Positions 21,743 through 32,516 are shown, counted from the stretch's first letter. The stretch is 64,000 nucleotides of DNA from Ascidia mentula (GCA_947561715.1 OX387200.1:13890501-13954500), one strand, 5' to 3'. A program made the numbers and translations. The notes: generated by a model from the letters alone, not told the origin.

Positions 21743-22321
21743 GGTATCTTTGTTAAACCTCCCAACCAATTTTAAATACTCAAAATGTACTCAAACCAAA
21801 CGAAATTCTATCTGACAAAAAATATATGTATATACTCATTTTAAACATCCACACAGTATCTGGTGCTGTGATAGTATGTTTGCTATATTGATTGACATAA
21901 CAGTTCCATTTACTTTCATTATGCTCTCAGCAAGCCCTGTACGATGATAAATTGGCAGCCTTGTCTGCTGCTACTTCCTACTATTTTTAATCTATGCAAA
22001 AGCTTGAACAGGTGCTGACGCTCTCTGAGAAACAGGAAAGAAGAAGGCTGCTTTAAAAAACAATGAGTCATTCACAAAATACTCACAGCAGTACCACTAC
22101 CAAGAACTGAAGCTAAAGAATAACTGTGAGATGTTGATTGTGAAATAAGTTGATGCAATACATAGAATATTTGATCTGTACAGTCATACATCAGACATTG
22201 TTTGATTAAATTTACACATGTAAGCTTTGGGAGAGAGTGAGCACAGGTAAAAGACGTACCGTACATACAGTAAAAAGATACATGTATGTGTGGCATGCAT
22301 GCATGGTTCCAAAAGTAAGGG

Positions 22322-22340
22322 CCCTAAAACAGTTTTAGGG
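22322..22340. repeat. 19-bp palindrome
   Basis: CCCTAAAACAGTTTTAGGG is a perfect inverted repeat around a central A. Flanking text (GGGCCC, then ATCAGTGAA) loosely recalls 2140-2180 in the SLC5 intron, so it may be part of a dispersed element. Confidence 0.4.
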
Positions 22341-23694
22341 GATCAGTGAAAAAATTTCTTGGTCTTGGTTATTTAAAATTGATAAAATTCCATTGTTTTC
22401 ATGGACTGCAAATTTTTGAAAAATGCTGTCAAGATATTTTCTGAACTACTGGGTTAGGCTAAGAAATGATATATTCACTTACTTTAAAAATAGGTTGTTT
22501 TATTCCACCAGGGAAGATGTAAGCAATTGTAACAAAGTCTAACTAAAGAAAAGTTTATTTGTGAACATGGAAATTATAAACCTACTATGTTACACATCCA
22601 AGGAATTTTGTTCCTGCAAACAAAGCAAAAAACAAATATATATTACCATAAATGCACTGAAGAGTTTGTAATCTGGTGTCATATATTATTGATTTAATAT
22701 TTCTTTAAATAATGCACCCTAAAGTCAATACAAAGCTCCAACAAGAAAAATGTCATTAAAACCACAAGAATACAGCCTATTTGCTGGGTGGTCCCGGACT
22801 CCCGGTCCCTACAGATCTGTCCTATGTCGCAAGGTAGCCTATGATCCTAAAAACGTCCACTCTCTATGAGAATTATAAGTAAGCTCCAACATTTTAACAA
22901 AACTCTCAAACATCAGTTTATATATTTTTCCTGACACAAAAATCAGTAAAATAAAAAACACCAAAAAGTTTTAAGTTGCTTATATAAATATACTTGAACA
23001 AGACATACTGGGCTACCAACAGAAGAAGTATTTTTTGTTGTTAGGTATCATTAAAACACAAATGACTTCAACCGGCGATAAGATTTCCCGACACTTTCAG
23101 CATTTGTCTTTTCTATCACAGAGCCGGTTGTAAAGAACACAAAATATGTCTGTTGTATCGAACAAAATTTAAATCATCTAACCAGTTTTTCAAAAAGTAA
23201 AACATTAAATATCAACTAGAATAAACTTGAGATGGAAGAACAATCATTTAAAATTATAAAAAAAATCACCATTTAAAAATATTTTTGTTTGTAAACTACT
23301 CCGCGGCGACACCTAGGACCAGAGCAGCACAGGGAAGCTCGTTCACAAAAAAATCACCAGTTAACAAAACTTGAACGCGGGTTACTCAACCAACTTACGA
23401 GGTAGCGGCATGATTTTTAACATAAGTTCATAGGCTGACCTCTTTGGGCTGACCTTTCCAACGATATCAAAATTATGAAAAAATACATATTAATATTCGT
23501 TGATGAATATAATATACATATCACGCGTTCAAAGTTTGGTTATCTGGCGATTTTTTTGTCAACTATATTCACTTGACAAAAACACGGAATCGGTGGCACG
23601 TATCGCCCTCCGTACATTTTTACATGCCAAAAAGCGGCAGTAAAGGTTGCAAAACAAACGGAGAACCGACAATATCACTCTTAGAGATGTTTGC

Positions 23695-23850
23695 AAAATA
23701 TACTTTGCGTTATATTGTTCAAAGTTATTCGCAAAAATCCAACAAAAATGATAACATATTTATAACCATAACATAGTTATAAGTTTTGGGATATTTTTGC
23801 GTACATGTGTTGCGTTATATTGTCAAAAGTTATTCGAAAAATAATATAAC
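23695..23850 (+). repeat. Degenerate copies of the array's Pro-Asp spacer
   Basis: TTGCGTTATATTGTTCAAAG with TTATTCG at about 23705-23731, and TTGCGTTATATTGTCAAAAG with TTATTCG at about 23809-23835, match TTGGGTTATATTGTTAAAAA with GTAATTCG found in every unit between tRNA-Pro and Asp-a. The first also shares AATATACTTTG upstream and a CAACAAAAA run downstream. Confidence 0.6.
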
Positions 23851-23908
23851 ATAACCTTGTTTCAAACGCGTTATTTTTTCAGGTTATTTTATATTGTAAT
23901 TCCGCAAA

Positions 23909-23965
23909 TGGTGAGTATCCCCGCCTGTCACGCGGGAGACCGGGGTTCGATTCCCCGACGGGGGG
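23909..23965 (+). pseudogene. 5'-truncated tRNA-Asp at the array edge
   Basis: Array homology begins here at T16/17 of the tRNA; the acceptor 5' strand and half of the D arm (A box) are replaced by unrelated sequence. A72 is also changed to G. Cannot fold as a full tRNA. Confidence 0.85.
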
Positions 23966-24472
23966 GATTGTTTTGACGGATATGCTCGTCTGAGATGATG
24001 TTCACGTGACTAGAAAGTAGGAAATAAACCTTTGTGTAACTTGCGATCCACTCCAATTTCAATCGGACGATGGCACTGAAAAGATTATGCTCGCGCAATA
24101 TCTTGTTGCCCTCTGTCAATTCTCAATCAGCAAAAAGCGTTTTTTGTTGAATCAATCATCGTTGTGGATGTGACACATTTATGCTTGTGATAATTGTCAA
24201 CTATTCTTTCCAGCTGCAGTGGTTGACATTTTTGGAAAGATCAAGTAATGAGGTAAAACTTAGAGGAGTATAGTTTCAATCAATTTCGTTGCTTCGGCAC
24301 AAAATCTGGGTATACATGGATCCTTAATCCTTTGTCAATTTTTCGTTGTCACGGAATATTGTCCGTTCCAAATGTGCCTTATCTTTTGAAGACGCTGGAG
24401 TTGCGTATGCTTTTTGTTAGCCAAGACACAGTGATTTAGATTAAATGTCAGATTGTTGGACAAGTGCTACAG

Positions 24473-24544
24473 TCCTCGTTAGTGTAGTGGTAAGTATCCC
24501 CGCCTGTCACGCGGTAGACCGGGGTTCGATTCCCCGACGGGGAG
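24473..24544 (+). tRNA. tRNA-Asp(GTC), chimeric Asp-b/Asp-a copy
   Basis: The left flank is that of Asp-b (GATTGTTGGACAAGTGC), the right flank that of Asp-a (GATTGTTTTGACGG). D-loop base as in Asp-b (GGTAAG). Changes: A12 to G (still pairs as G-U) and G43 to T, giving a mismatch at the end of the anticodon stem. Likely a recombination product between the two Asp genes. Confidence 0.8.
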
Positions 24545-25053
24545 GATTGTTTTGACGGATATGCACGTCTGAGATGATGTTCACGTGACTAGAAAGTAGG
24601 AAATAAACCTTTGTGTAGCTTGCGATCCACTCCACTTTCAATCGGACGATGGCACTGAAAAGATTATATGCTCGCGCAATATCTTGTTGCCCTCTGTCAA
24701 TTCTCAATCAGCAAAAAGCGTTTTTTGTTGAATCAATCATCGTTGTGGATGTGACACATTTATGCTTGTGATAATTGTCAACTATTCTTTCCAGCTGCAG
24801 TGGTTGACATTTTTGGAAAGATCAAGTAATGAGGTAAAACTTAGAGGAGTATAGTTTCAATCAATTTCGTTGCTTCGGCACAAAATCTGGGTATACATGG
24901 ATCCTTAATCCTTTGTCAATTTTTCGTTGTCACGGAATATTGTCCGTTCCAAATGTGCCTTATCTTTTGAAGACGCTGGAGTTGCGTATGCTTTTTGTTA
25001 GCCAAGACACAGTGATTTAGATTAAATGTCAGATTGTTGGACATGTGCTTCAG

Positions 25054-25125
25054 TCCTCGTTAGTATAGTGGTAAGTATCCCCGCCTGTCACGCGGGAGAC
25101 CGGGGTTCGATTCCCCGACGGGGAG
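25054..25125 (+). tRNA. tRNA-Asp(GTC), Asp-b type, first clean copy
   Basis: Cloverleaf reads cleanly: acceptor TCCTCGT/ACGGGGA, anticodon loop CTGTCAC with GTC, T arm CGGGG-TTCGATT-CCCCG, B box GGTTCGATTCC. Differs from Asp-a by A instead of G in the D loop (GGTAAG). TTTT follows 4 nt downstream. Confidence 0.95.
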
Positions 25126-25418
25126 AAATTTTATCAGAAATATATTCCATTGCATTTGTCACATGCCGAATGGCCGAATCGTGCTTATTTCATGTTCATA
25201 ATTGATTTAAAAGGAACAATAGCAAATATAATGTCAGCACTGGTAAGAAGAAGAATGCGTGTATAGATTTCCTGCACAGTAATGTCAACGCAGATATTGC
25301 ATGGGCGGATAAAAATGGCAACAACGTATGGTGATAAATACGCGAGATTCACGAGTGAACGAGATGAAACTTTTCGTTGTACAACCACGTTTGTTTGGCG
25401 CAGGTAATAAACCTCTTA

Positions 25419-26161
25419 TTACGCATAGGCCCTCATCAAATGCCGGCAATGTCTGCCGTGTTGCTTTCGGAGCACTTTAGACATAAGTGAGGCGCACGAA
25501 GAGGACGATTTAGGACTGGAATCGACGTCCGATATGGGCATGAATGCTGAAATTCTTGACAGCGGAACACTTGAAGAATTTGTTGATGGGCGGCTTGCAT
25601 TTGTAAAGATTCTTTCACATTTTCGTATACGCTTGCTTGTGGGATTGTGGTGGCGATCCTGCGTAATACTGTTACGTTGAGACGAAGAGTCGGCATCATC
25701 ATCGAGGCGGGATCGTTTTCTTGACTTTGGAGTGCTGCAGTTTAGCTCCGGTGGAAAGACACATACTTTCTGGCTAGTTGTGCGCTTTGAAACTTTAGTG
25801 ATGATTCTTCTTGGTCGAGAGTCAACCTGAAGCGTTTCTTTCAGGACCTGCACACATGCAAAAAGAAACTTGTCAAACAATCGTCGATAGATCTATTGAC
25901 CAATTTAATAGTCAATTTTCGAAACTTTACATAATTTACATGCTTTTGGGCCACTTACCATGCTGAGAAGAAGAATTCTTCACTTTCGACAGATGTATGC
26001 ATTACTTGCTCGTGGTGTATTGCGCGTTTCAAAGTAAAAATATATTCTTGTTTTGTCCAATAGGAGTTGATGCGAGTTGTTAGTGGATCTAACTTTTGTG
26101 GCAGCCATTTTATATTAATTGTTGAAGAGTGGAAGTAGAAAAAAAGAGAGAAGCTCGCCAT
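25419..26161 (-). pseudogene. First, broken copy of the array's two-exon reading frame
   Basis: Exon 2 is open (25419 to 25847), but exon 1 has lost a base near 25975 (GAATTC for GAACTTC in other copies), shifting the frame before the donor. The rest of the layout matches the 27562-28305 copy. One residue near the C terminus also differs (Tyr for Cys). Confidence 0.4.
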
Positions 26162-26351
26162 TGAGTTCTTTCATCATCCATCAACGCACGTTATCTCAGT
26201 GTTGTTTTTCTGAATAACCTTCAAGTTTCTTATCGGCGCCCCGTGTCCGCTTGAAATTTTCGCTCGCTTGCGAAACGTGCCAACCAACTGGAATTTCAAA
26301 GAGTCGTCGCAAACTGCGTCACTGACAATCTAAGCATGCACTTATTTCAAC

Positions 26352-26355
26352 AAAA
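26352..26355 (-). terminator. Pol III T-run for tRNA-Pro
   Basis: AAAA on the plus strand gives TTTT 18-22 nt past the tRNA-Pro 3' end; kept in the other units. Confidence 0.6.
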
Positions 26356-26373
26356 GAGGCTTCAAAGAACTTC

Positions 26374-26445
26374 GGGCTCGTCCGGGATTTGAACCCGGGA
26401 CCTCTCGCACCCAAAGCGAGAATCATACCCCTAGACCAACGAGCC
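26374..26445 (-). tRNA. tRNA-Pro(TGG)
   Basis: Reading the minus strand: acceptor GGCTCGT/ACGAGCC with discriminator C, anticodon loop TTTGGGT with TGG, T arm CCGGG-TTCAAAT-CCCGG, B box GGTTCAAATCC. The sequence looks the same as vertebrate tRNA-Pro-TGG as I remember it. It points against the Asp genes. TTTT (minus strand) lies about 20 nt past the 3' end. Confidence 0.96.
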
Positions 26446-26615
26446 GTGGTTGTATATCGTTTAATATACTTTGGGTTATATTGTTAAAAAGTAATTCGTG
26501 AAAAAACAACAAAAAATTATTTTCTGACCGACGAAACCAACACAATGCAATGCTTGAGCTGATGTGTGATTGCATGTGAAAAAGTTTGCACAGTCACCAT
26601 ACGATCCTTGGCATG

Positions 26616-26687
26616 TCCTCGTTAGTATAGTGGTGAGTATCCCCGCCTGTCACGCGGGAGACCGGGGTTCGATTCCCCGACGGGGAG
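26616..26687 (+). tRNA. tRNA-Asp(GTC), Asp-a type, reference copy
   Basis: 72 nt, all stems paired, anticodon GTC, discriminator G, no intron. D loop GGTGAG. As far as I recall, it is identical to a human tRNA-Asp-GTC, showing strong conservation. Box A lies in the D arm, box B is GGTTCGATTCC. Its unit carries an expanded GCGCGCGC near 26811. Confidence 0.97.
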
Positions 26688-27196
26688 GATTGTTTTGACC
26701 GATATGCACGTCTGAGATGATGTTCACGTGACTAGAAAGTAGGAAATAAACCTTTGTGTAGCTTGCGATCCACTCCACTTTCAATCGGACGATGGCACTG
26801 AAAAGATTATGCTCGCGCGCGCAATATCTTGTTGCCCTCTGTCAATTCTCAATCAGCAAAAAGCTTTTTTTGTTGAATCAATCATCGTTGTGGATGTGAC
26901 ACATTTATGCTTGTGATAATTGTCAACTATTCTTTCCAGCTGCAGTGGTTGACATTTTTGGAAAGATCAAGTAATGAGGTAAAACTTAGCAGTATAGTTT
27001 CAATCAATTTCGTTGCTTCGGCACAAAATCTGGGTACACATGGATCCTTAATCCTTTGTCAATTTTTCGTTGTCACGGAATATTGTCCGTTCCAAATGTG
27101 CCTTATCTTTTGAAGACGCTGGAGTTGCGTATGCTTTTTGTTAGCCAAGACACAGTGATTTAGATTAAATGTCAGATTGTTGGACATGTGCTTCAG
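26688..27196. other. Asp-a to Asp-b spacer of a typical unit
   Basis: 509 bp with no gene recognised. Includes a variable (GC)n stretch near 26815 and an exon-like 39-bp stretch between TTTCCAG and GTAAAA, for which there is no other support. Confidence 0.6.
26693..26696 (+). terminator. Pol III T-run for Asp-a
   Basis: TTTT starting 6 nt after the Asp-a 3' end, conserved in all units. Confidence 0.75.
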
Positions 27197-27268
27197 TCCT
27201 CGTTAGTATAGTGTTAAGTATCCCCGCCTGTCACGCGGGAGACCGGGGTTCGATTCCCCGACGGGGAG
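27197..27268 (+). tRNA. tRNA-Asp(GTC), Asp-b type, G19 changed to T
   Basis: D loop reads GTGTTAAG instead of GTGGTAAG. The second G of the invariant GG pair, which contacts C56 of the T loop, is lost. Otherwise intact, so it may be transcribed but fold poorly. Confidence 0.85.
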
Positions 27269-27271
27269 AAA

Positions 27272-27275
27272 TTTT
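27272..27275 (+). terminator. Pol III T-run for Asp-b
   Basis: TTTT starting 4 nt after the Asp-b 3' end, conserved in all units. Confidence 0.75.
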
Positions 27276-27561
27276 ATCAGAAATATATTCCATTGCATTT
27301 GTCACATGTCGAATGGCCGAATCGTGCTTATTTCATGTTTATAATTTATTTAAAAGGAACAATAGCAAATATAATGTCAGCACTGGTAAGAAGAAGAATG
27401 CGTGTATAGATTTCCTGCACAGTAATGTCAACGCAGATATTGCATGGGCGGATAAAAATGGCAACAACGTATGGTGATAAATACGCGAGATTCACGAGTG
27501 AACGAGATGAAACTTTTCGTTGTACAACCACGTTTGTTTGGCGCAGGTAATAAACCTCTTA

Positions 27562-28305
27562 TTACGCACAGGCCCTCATCAAATGCCGGCAATGTCTGCC
27601 GTGTTGCTTTCGGAGCACTTTAGACATAAGTGAGGCGCACGAAGAGGACGATTTAGGACTGGAATCGACGTCCGATATGGGCATGAATGCTGAAATTCTT
27701 GACAGCGGAACACTTGAAGAATTTGTTGATGGTCGGCTTGCATTTGTAAAGATTCTTTCACATTTTCGTATACGCTTGCTTGTGGGATTGTGGTGGCGAT
27801 CCTGCGTAATACTGTTACGTTGAGACGAAGAGTCGGCATCATCATCGAGGCGGGATCGTTTTCTTGACTTTGGAGTGCTGCAGTTTAGCTCCGGTGGAAA
27901 GACACATACTTTCTGGCTAGTTGTGCGCTTTGAAACTTTAGTGGTGATTCTTCTTGGTCGAGAGTCAACCTGAAGCGTTTCTTTCAGGACCTGCACACAT
28001 GCAAAAAGAAACTTGTCAAACAATCGTCGATAGATCTCTTGACCAATTTAATAGTCAATTTTCGAAACTTTACATAATTTACATGCTTTTGGGCCGCTTA
28101 CCATGCTGAGAAGAAGAACTTCTTCACTTTCGACGAATGTATGCATTACTTGCTCGTGATGTATTGCGCGTTTCAAAGTAAAAATATATTCTTGTTTTGT
28201 CCAATAGGAGTTGATGCGAGTTGTTAGTGGATCCAACTTTTGTGGCAGCCATTTTATATTAATTGTTGAAGAGTGGAAGTAGAAAAAAAGAGAGAAACTC
28301 GCCAT
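27562..28305 (-). CDS. Putative two-exon protein of unknown family, one per array unit
   Basis: Exon 1 28305-28102 (donor GTAAGT), exon 2 27990-27562 (acceptor TGTGTGCAG), intron 111 bp, both phase 0: 210 codons. The exon 2 product is basic and Ser-rich with NLS-like KSRKRSR, a Thr-Pro before it, and SKRIRK; no family recognised. AATAAA on the minus strand lies about 210 nt past the stop. Other open exon-2 copies end at 29702, 31842, 33984, 36124, 38264, 40405, 42545, 44685, 48605, 50745, 52877, 55017, 57156, 59296 and 61436; the copy at the right edge is cut. Ten exon-2 differences between copies split 3 silent to 7 replacing, close to neutral. The start codon is uncertain. It may be a real gene, a relic carried by the array, or chance. 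Confidence 0.35.
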
Positions 28306-28517
28306 TGAGTTCTTTCATCATCCATCAACGCGCGCTATCTCAGTGTTGTTTTTCTGAATAAACTTCAAGTTTCTTATCGGCGCCCCGTGTCCGCTTCATC
28401 TTTTCGCTCGCTTGCGAAACGTGCCAACCAACTGGAATTTCAAAGAGTCGTCGCAAACTGCGTCACTGACAATCTAAGCATGCACTTATTTCAACAAAAG
28501 AGGCTTCAAAGAACTTC

Positions 28518-28589
28518 GAGCTCGTCCGGGATTTGAATCCGGGACCTCTCGCACCCAAAGCGAGAATCATACCCCTAGACCAACGAGCC
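28518..28589 (-). tRNA. tRNA-Pro(TGG), T-stem/B-box variant, probably defective
   Basis: G53 is A, breaking the near-invariant G53-C61 pair and the first G of the B box; C72 is T, leaving G1-U72. The same pair of changes recurs in the next two units. Confidence 0.75.
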
Positions 28590-28759
28590 GTGGTTGTATA
28601 TCGTTTAATATACTTTGGGTTATATTGTTAAAAAGTAATTCGTGAAAAAGCAACAAAAAATTATTTTCTGACCGACGAAACCAACACAATGCAATGCTTG
28701 AGCTGATGTGTGATTGCATGTGAAAAAGTTTGCACAGTCACCATACGATCCTTGGCATG
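28590..28759. other. Pro to Asp-a spacer of a typical unit
   Basis: 170 bp, AT-rich, no gene. It carries the TTGGGTTATATTGTTAAAAA motif whose degenerate copies lie left of the array. It serves as 5' flank for both divergent tRNA genes. Confidence 0.6.
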
Positions 28760-28831
28760 TCCTCGTTAGTATAGTGGTGAGTATCCCCGCCTGTCACGCG
28801 GGAGACCGGGGTTCGATTCCCCGACGGGGAG
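28760..28831 (+). tRNA. tRNA-Asp(GTC), Asp-a
   Basis: No change from the 26616 copy. Its unit shares private bases (for example GCAGTACAG near 29131) with the following unit. Confidence 0.96.
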
Positions 28832-29336
28832 GATTGTTTTGACGGATATGCACGTCTGAGATGATGTTCACGTGACTAGAAAGTAGGAAATAAACCTTTG
28901 TGTAACTTGCGATCCACTCCACTTTCAATCGGACGATGGCACTGAAAAGATTATGCTCGCGCAATATCTTGTTGCCCTCTGTCAATTCTCAATCAGCAAA
29001 AAGCTTTTTTTGTTGAATCAATCATCGTTGTGGATGTGACACATTTATGCTTGTGATAATTGTCAACTATTCTTTCCAGCTGCAGTGGTTGACATTTTTG
29101 GAAAGATCAAGTAATGAGGTAAAACTTAGCAGTACAGTTTCAATCAATTTCGTTGCTTCGGCACAAAATCTGGGTACACATGGATCCTTAATCCTTTGTC
29201 AATTTTTCGTTGTCACGGAATATTGTCCGTTCCAAATGTGCCTTATCTTTTGAAGACGCTGGAGTTGCGTATGCTTTTTGTTAGCCAAGACACAGTGATT
29301 TAGATTAAATGTCAGATTGTTGGACATGTGCTTCAG

Positions 29337-29408
29337 TCCTCGTTAGTATAGTGTTAAGTATCCCCGCCTGTCACGCGGGAGACCGGGGTTCGATTCCCCG
29401 ACGGGGAG
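29337..29408 (+). tRNA. tRNA-Asp(GTC), Asp-b, G19 changed to T
   Basis: Same D-loop change as at 27197; rest intact. Confidence 0.85.
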
Positions 29409-30657
29409 AAATTTTATCAGAAATATATTCCATTGCATTTGTCACATGTCGAATGGCCGAATCGTGCTTATTTCATGTTTATAATTTATTTAAAAGGAAC
29501 AATAGCAAATATAATGTCAGCACTGGTAAGAAGAAGAATGCGTGTAAAGATTTCCTGCACAGTAATGTCAACGCAGATATTGCATGGGCGGATAAAAATG
29601 GCAACAACGTATGGTGATAAATACGCGAGATTCACGAGTGAACGAGATGAAACTTTTCGTTGTACAACCACGTTTGTTTGGCGCAGGTAATAAACCTCTT
29701 ATTACGCACAGGCCCTCATCAAATGCCGGCAATGTCTGCCGTGTTGCTTTCGGAGCACTTTAGACATAAGTGAGGCGCACGAAGAGGACGATTTAGGACT
29801 GGAATCGACGTCCGATATGGGCATGAATGCTGAAATTCTTGACAGCGGAACACTTGAAGAATTTGTTGATGGTCGGCTTGCATTTGTAAAGATTCTTTCA
29901 CATTTTCGTATACGCTTGCTTGTGGGATTGTGGTGGCGATCCTGCGTAATACTGTTACGTTGAGACGAAGAGTCGGCATCATCATCGAGGCGGGATAGTT
30001 TTCTTGACTTTGGAGTGCTGCAGTTTAGCTCCGGTGGAAAGACACATACTTTCTGGCTAGTTGTGCGCTTTGAAACTTTAGTGGTGATTCTTCTTGGTCG
30101 AGAGTCAACCTGAAGCGTTTCTTTCAGGACCTGCACACATGCAAAAAGAAACTTGTCAAACAATCGTCGATAGATCTCTTGACCAATTTAATAGTCAATT
30201 TTCGAAACTTTACATAATTTACATGCTTTTGGGCCGCTTACCATGCTGAGAAGAAGAACTTCTTCACTTTCGACGAATGTATGCATTACTTGCTCGTGAT
30301 GTATTGCGCGTTTCAAAGTAAAAATATATTCTTGTTTTGTCCAATAGGAGTTGATGCGAGTTGTTAATGGATCCAACTTTTGTGGCAGCCATTTTATATT
30401 AATTGTTGAAGAGTGGAAGTAGAAAAAAAGAGAGAAACTCGCCATTGAGTTCTTTCATCATCCATCAACGCGCGCTATCTCAGTGTTGTTTTTCTGAATA
30501 AACTTCAAGTTTCTTATCGGCGCCCCGTGTCCGCTTCATCTTTTCGCTCGCTTGCGAAACGTGCCAACCAACTGGAATTTCAAAGAGTCGTCGCAAACTG
30601 CGTCACTGACAATCTAAGCATGCACTTATTTCAACAAAAGAGGCTTCAAAGAACTTC

Positions 30658-30729
30658 GAGCTCGTCCGGGATTTGAATCCGGGACCTCTCGCACCCAAAG
30701 CGAGAATCATACCCCTAGACCAACGAGCC
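30658..30729 (-). tRNA. tRNA-Pro(TGG), G53A and C72T variant
   Basis: Carries both changes described at 28518. Confidence 0.75.
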
Positions 30730-30899
30730 GTGGTTGTATATCGTTTAATATACTTTGGGTTATATTGTTAAAAAGTAATTCGTGAAAAAGCAACAAAAAA
30801 TTATTTTCTGACCGACGAAACCAACACAATGCAATGCTTGAGCTGATGTGTGATTGCATGTGAAAAAGTTTGCACAGTCACCATACGATCCTTGGCATG

Positions 30900-30971
30900 T
30901 CCTCGTTAGTATAGTGGTGAGTATCCCCGCCTGTCACGCGGGAGACCGGGGTTCGATTCCCCGACGGGGAG
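30900..30971 (+). tRNA. tRNA-Asp(GTC), Asp-a
   Basis: Unchanged from the 26616 copy. Confidence 0.96.
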
Positions 30972-31476
30972 GATTGTTTTGACGGATATGCACGTCTGAG
31001 ATGATGTTCACGTGACTAGAAAGTAGGAAATAAACCTTTGTGTAACTTGCGATCCACTCCACTTTCAATCGGACGATGGCACTGAAAAGATTATGCTCGC
31101 GCAATATCTTGTTGCCCTCTGTCAATTCTCAATCAGCAAAAAGCTTTTTTTGTTGAATCAATCATCGTTGTGGATGTGACACATTTATGCTTGTGATAAT
31201 TGTCAACTATTCTTTCCAGCTGCAGTGGTTGACATTTTTGGAAAGATCAAGTAATGAGGTAAAACTTAGCAGTACAGTTTCAATCAATTTCGTTGCTTCG
31301 GCACAAAATCTGGGTACACATGGATCCTTAATCCTTTGTCAATTTTTCGTTGTCACGGAATATTGTCCGTTCCAAATGTGCCTTATCTTTTGAAGACGCT
31401 GGAGTTGCGTATGCTTTTTGTTAGCCAAGACACAGTGATTTAGATTAAATGTCAGATTGTTGGACATGTGCTTCAG

Positions 31477-31548
31477 TCCTCGTTAGTATAGTGTTAAGTA
31501 TCCCCGCCTGTCACGCGGGAGACCGGGGTTCGATTCCCCGACGGGGAG
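31477..31548 (+). tRNA. tRNA-Asp(GTC), Asp-b, G19 changed to T
   Basis: Third unit in a row with the GTGTTAAG D loop. Confidence 0.85.
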
Positions 31549-31841
31549 AAATTTTATCAGAAATATATTCCATTGCATTTGTCACATGTCGAATGGCCGA
31601 ATCGTGCTTATTTCATGTTTATAATTTATTTAAAAGGAACAATAGCAAATATAATGTCAGCACTGGTAAGAAGAAGAATGCGTGTATAGATTTCCTGCAC
31701 AGTAATGTCAACGCAGATATTGCATGGGCGGATAAAAATGGCAACAACGTATGGTGATAAATACGCGAGATTCACGAGTGAACGAGATGAAACTTTTCGT
31801 TGTACAACCACGTTTGTTTGGCGCAGGTAATAAACCTCTTA

Positions 31842-32516
31842 TTACGCACAGGCCCTCATCAAATGCCGGCAATGTCTGCCGTGTTGCTTTCGGAGCACTT
31901 TAGACATAAGTGAGGCGCACGAAGAGGACGATTTAGGACTGGAATCGACGTCCGATATGGGCATGAATGCTGAAATTCTTGACAGCGGAACACTTGAAGA
32001 ATTTGTTGATGGTCGGCTTGCATTTGTAAAGATTCTTTCACATTTTCGTATACGCTTGCTTGTGGGATTGTGGTGGCGATCCTGCGTAATACTGTTACGT
32101 TGAGACGAAGAGTCGGCATCATCATCGAGGCGGGATCGTTTTCTTGACTTTGGAGTGCTGCAGTTTAGCTCCGGTGGAAAGACACATACTTTCTGGCTAG
32201 TTGTGCGCTTTGAAACTTTAGTGATGATTCTTCTTGGTCGAGAGTCAACCTGAAGCGTTTCTTTCAGGACCTGCACACATGCAAAAAGAAACTTGTCAAA
32301 CAATTGTCGATAGATCTCTTGACCAATATAATGGTCATTTTTCGAAACTTTACATAATTTACATGCTTTTGGGCCACTTACCATGCTGAGAAGAAGAACT
32401 TCTTCACTTTCGACGAATGTATGCATTACTTGCTCGTGATGTATTGCGCGTTTCAAAGTAAAAATATATTCTTGTTTTGTCCAATAGGAGTTGATGCGAG
32501 TTGTTAGTGGATCCAA
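31842..32516 (-). CDS. Copy of the putative protein with the intron open in frame
   Basis: Base changes near 32328-32340 (ATATAATGGTCATT for TTTAATAGTCAAT) remove the stop present in the 111-bp intron of other copies, giving 224 codons without splicing. The upstream ATG region is also altered: the AAG codon before the family's usual LDP is replaced, and the frame now opens with MDP. Function unknown. Confidence 0.3.
   Translation of the reverse strand: MDPLTTRINSYWTKQEYIFTLKRAIHHEQVMHTFVESEEVLLLSMVSGPKACKLCKVSKNDHYIGQEIYRQLFDKFLFACVQVLKETLQVDSRPRRIITKVSKRTTSQKVCVFPPELNCSTPKSRKRSRLDDDADSSSQRNSITQDRHHNPTSKRIRKCERIFTNASRPSTNSSSVPLSRISAFMPISDVDSSPKSSSSCASLMSKVLRKQHGRHCRHLMRACA

Larger units (their letters stand above)
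21743..23908. other. Region between the myosin start and the tRNA array
   Basis: Should hold the myosin 5' UTR and promoter; none can be placed. A 19-bp palindrome lies at 22322-22340. From about 23695 on, two degenerate stretches resemble the Pro-to-Asp-a spacer of the array. A small open frame at 23573-23776 has no recognisable family. Confidence 0.5.

Noticed and set aside
23928..24119. A complete tRNA-Asp at the array's left edge
   Set aside because: Homology starts at 23909 inside the D arm; the 5' acceptor strand is absent, so it is listed as truncated.
26931..26985. Exon-like 39 bp between TTTCCAG and GTAAAA in the Asp-a/Asp-b spacer
   Set aside because: No partner exons or family resemblance; splice-like strings of this length occur by chance.
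27013..27031. TTGCTTCGGCAC in the spacer, like the 5' end of U6 snRNA
   Set aside because: Only about 11 bases match; no downstream U6 core or terminal T-run at the right distance.
27169..27477. 102-residue plus-strand open frame in each unit containing IPACHAGDRGSIPRRG
   Set aside because: The peptide is the translation of the tRNA-Asp gene itself; similar 'GDRGSIPRRG' proteins are well-known annotation artefacts.
28794..28985. 63-residue minus-strand open frame ending in RRGIEPRSPA
   Set aside because: Antisense translation of tRNA-Asp plus spacer; recurs only because the unit recurs.
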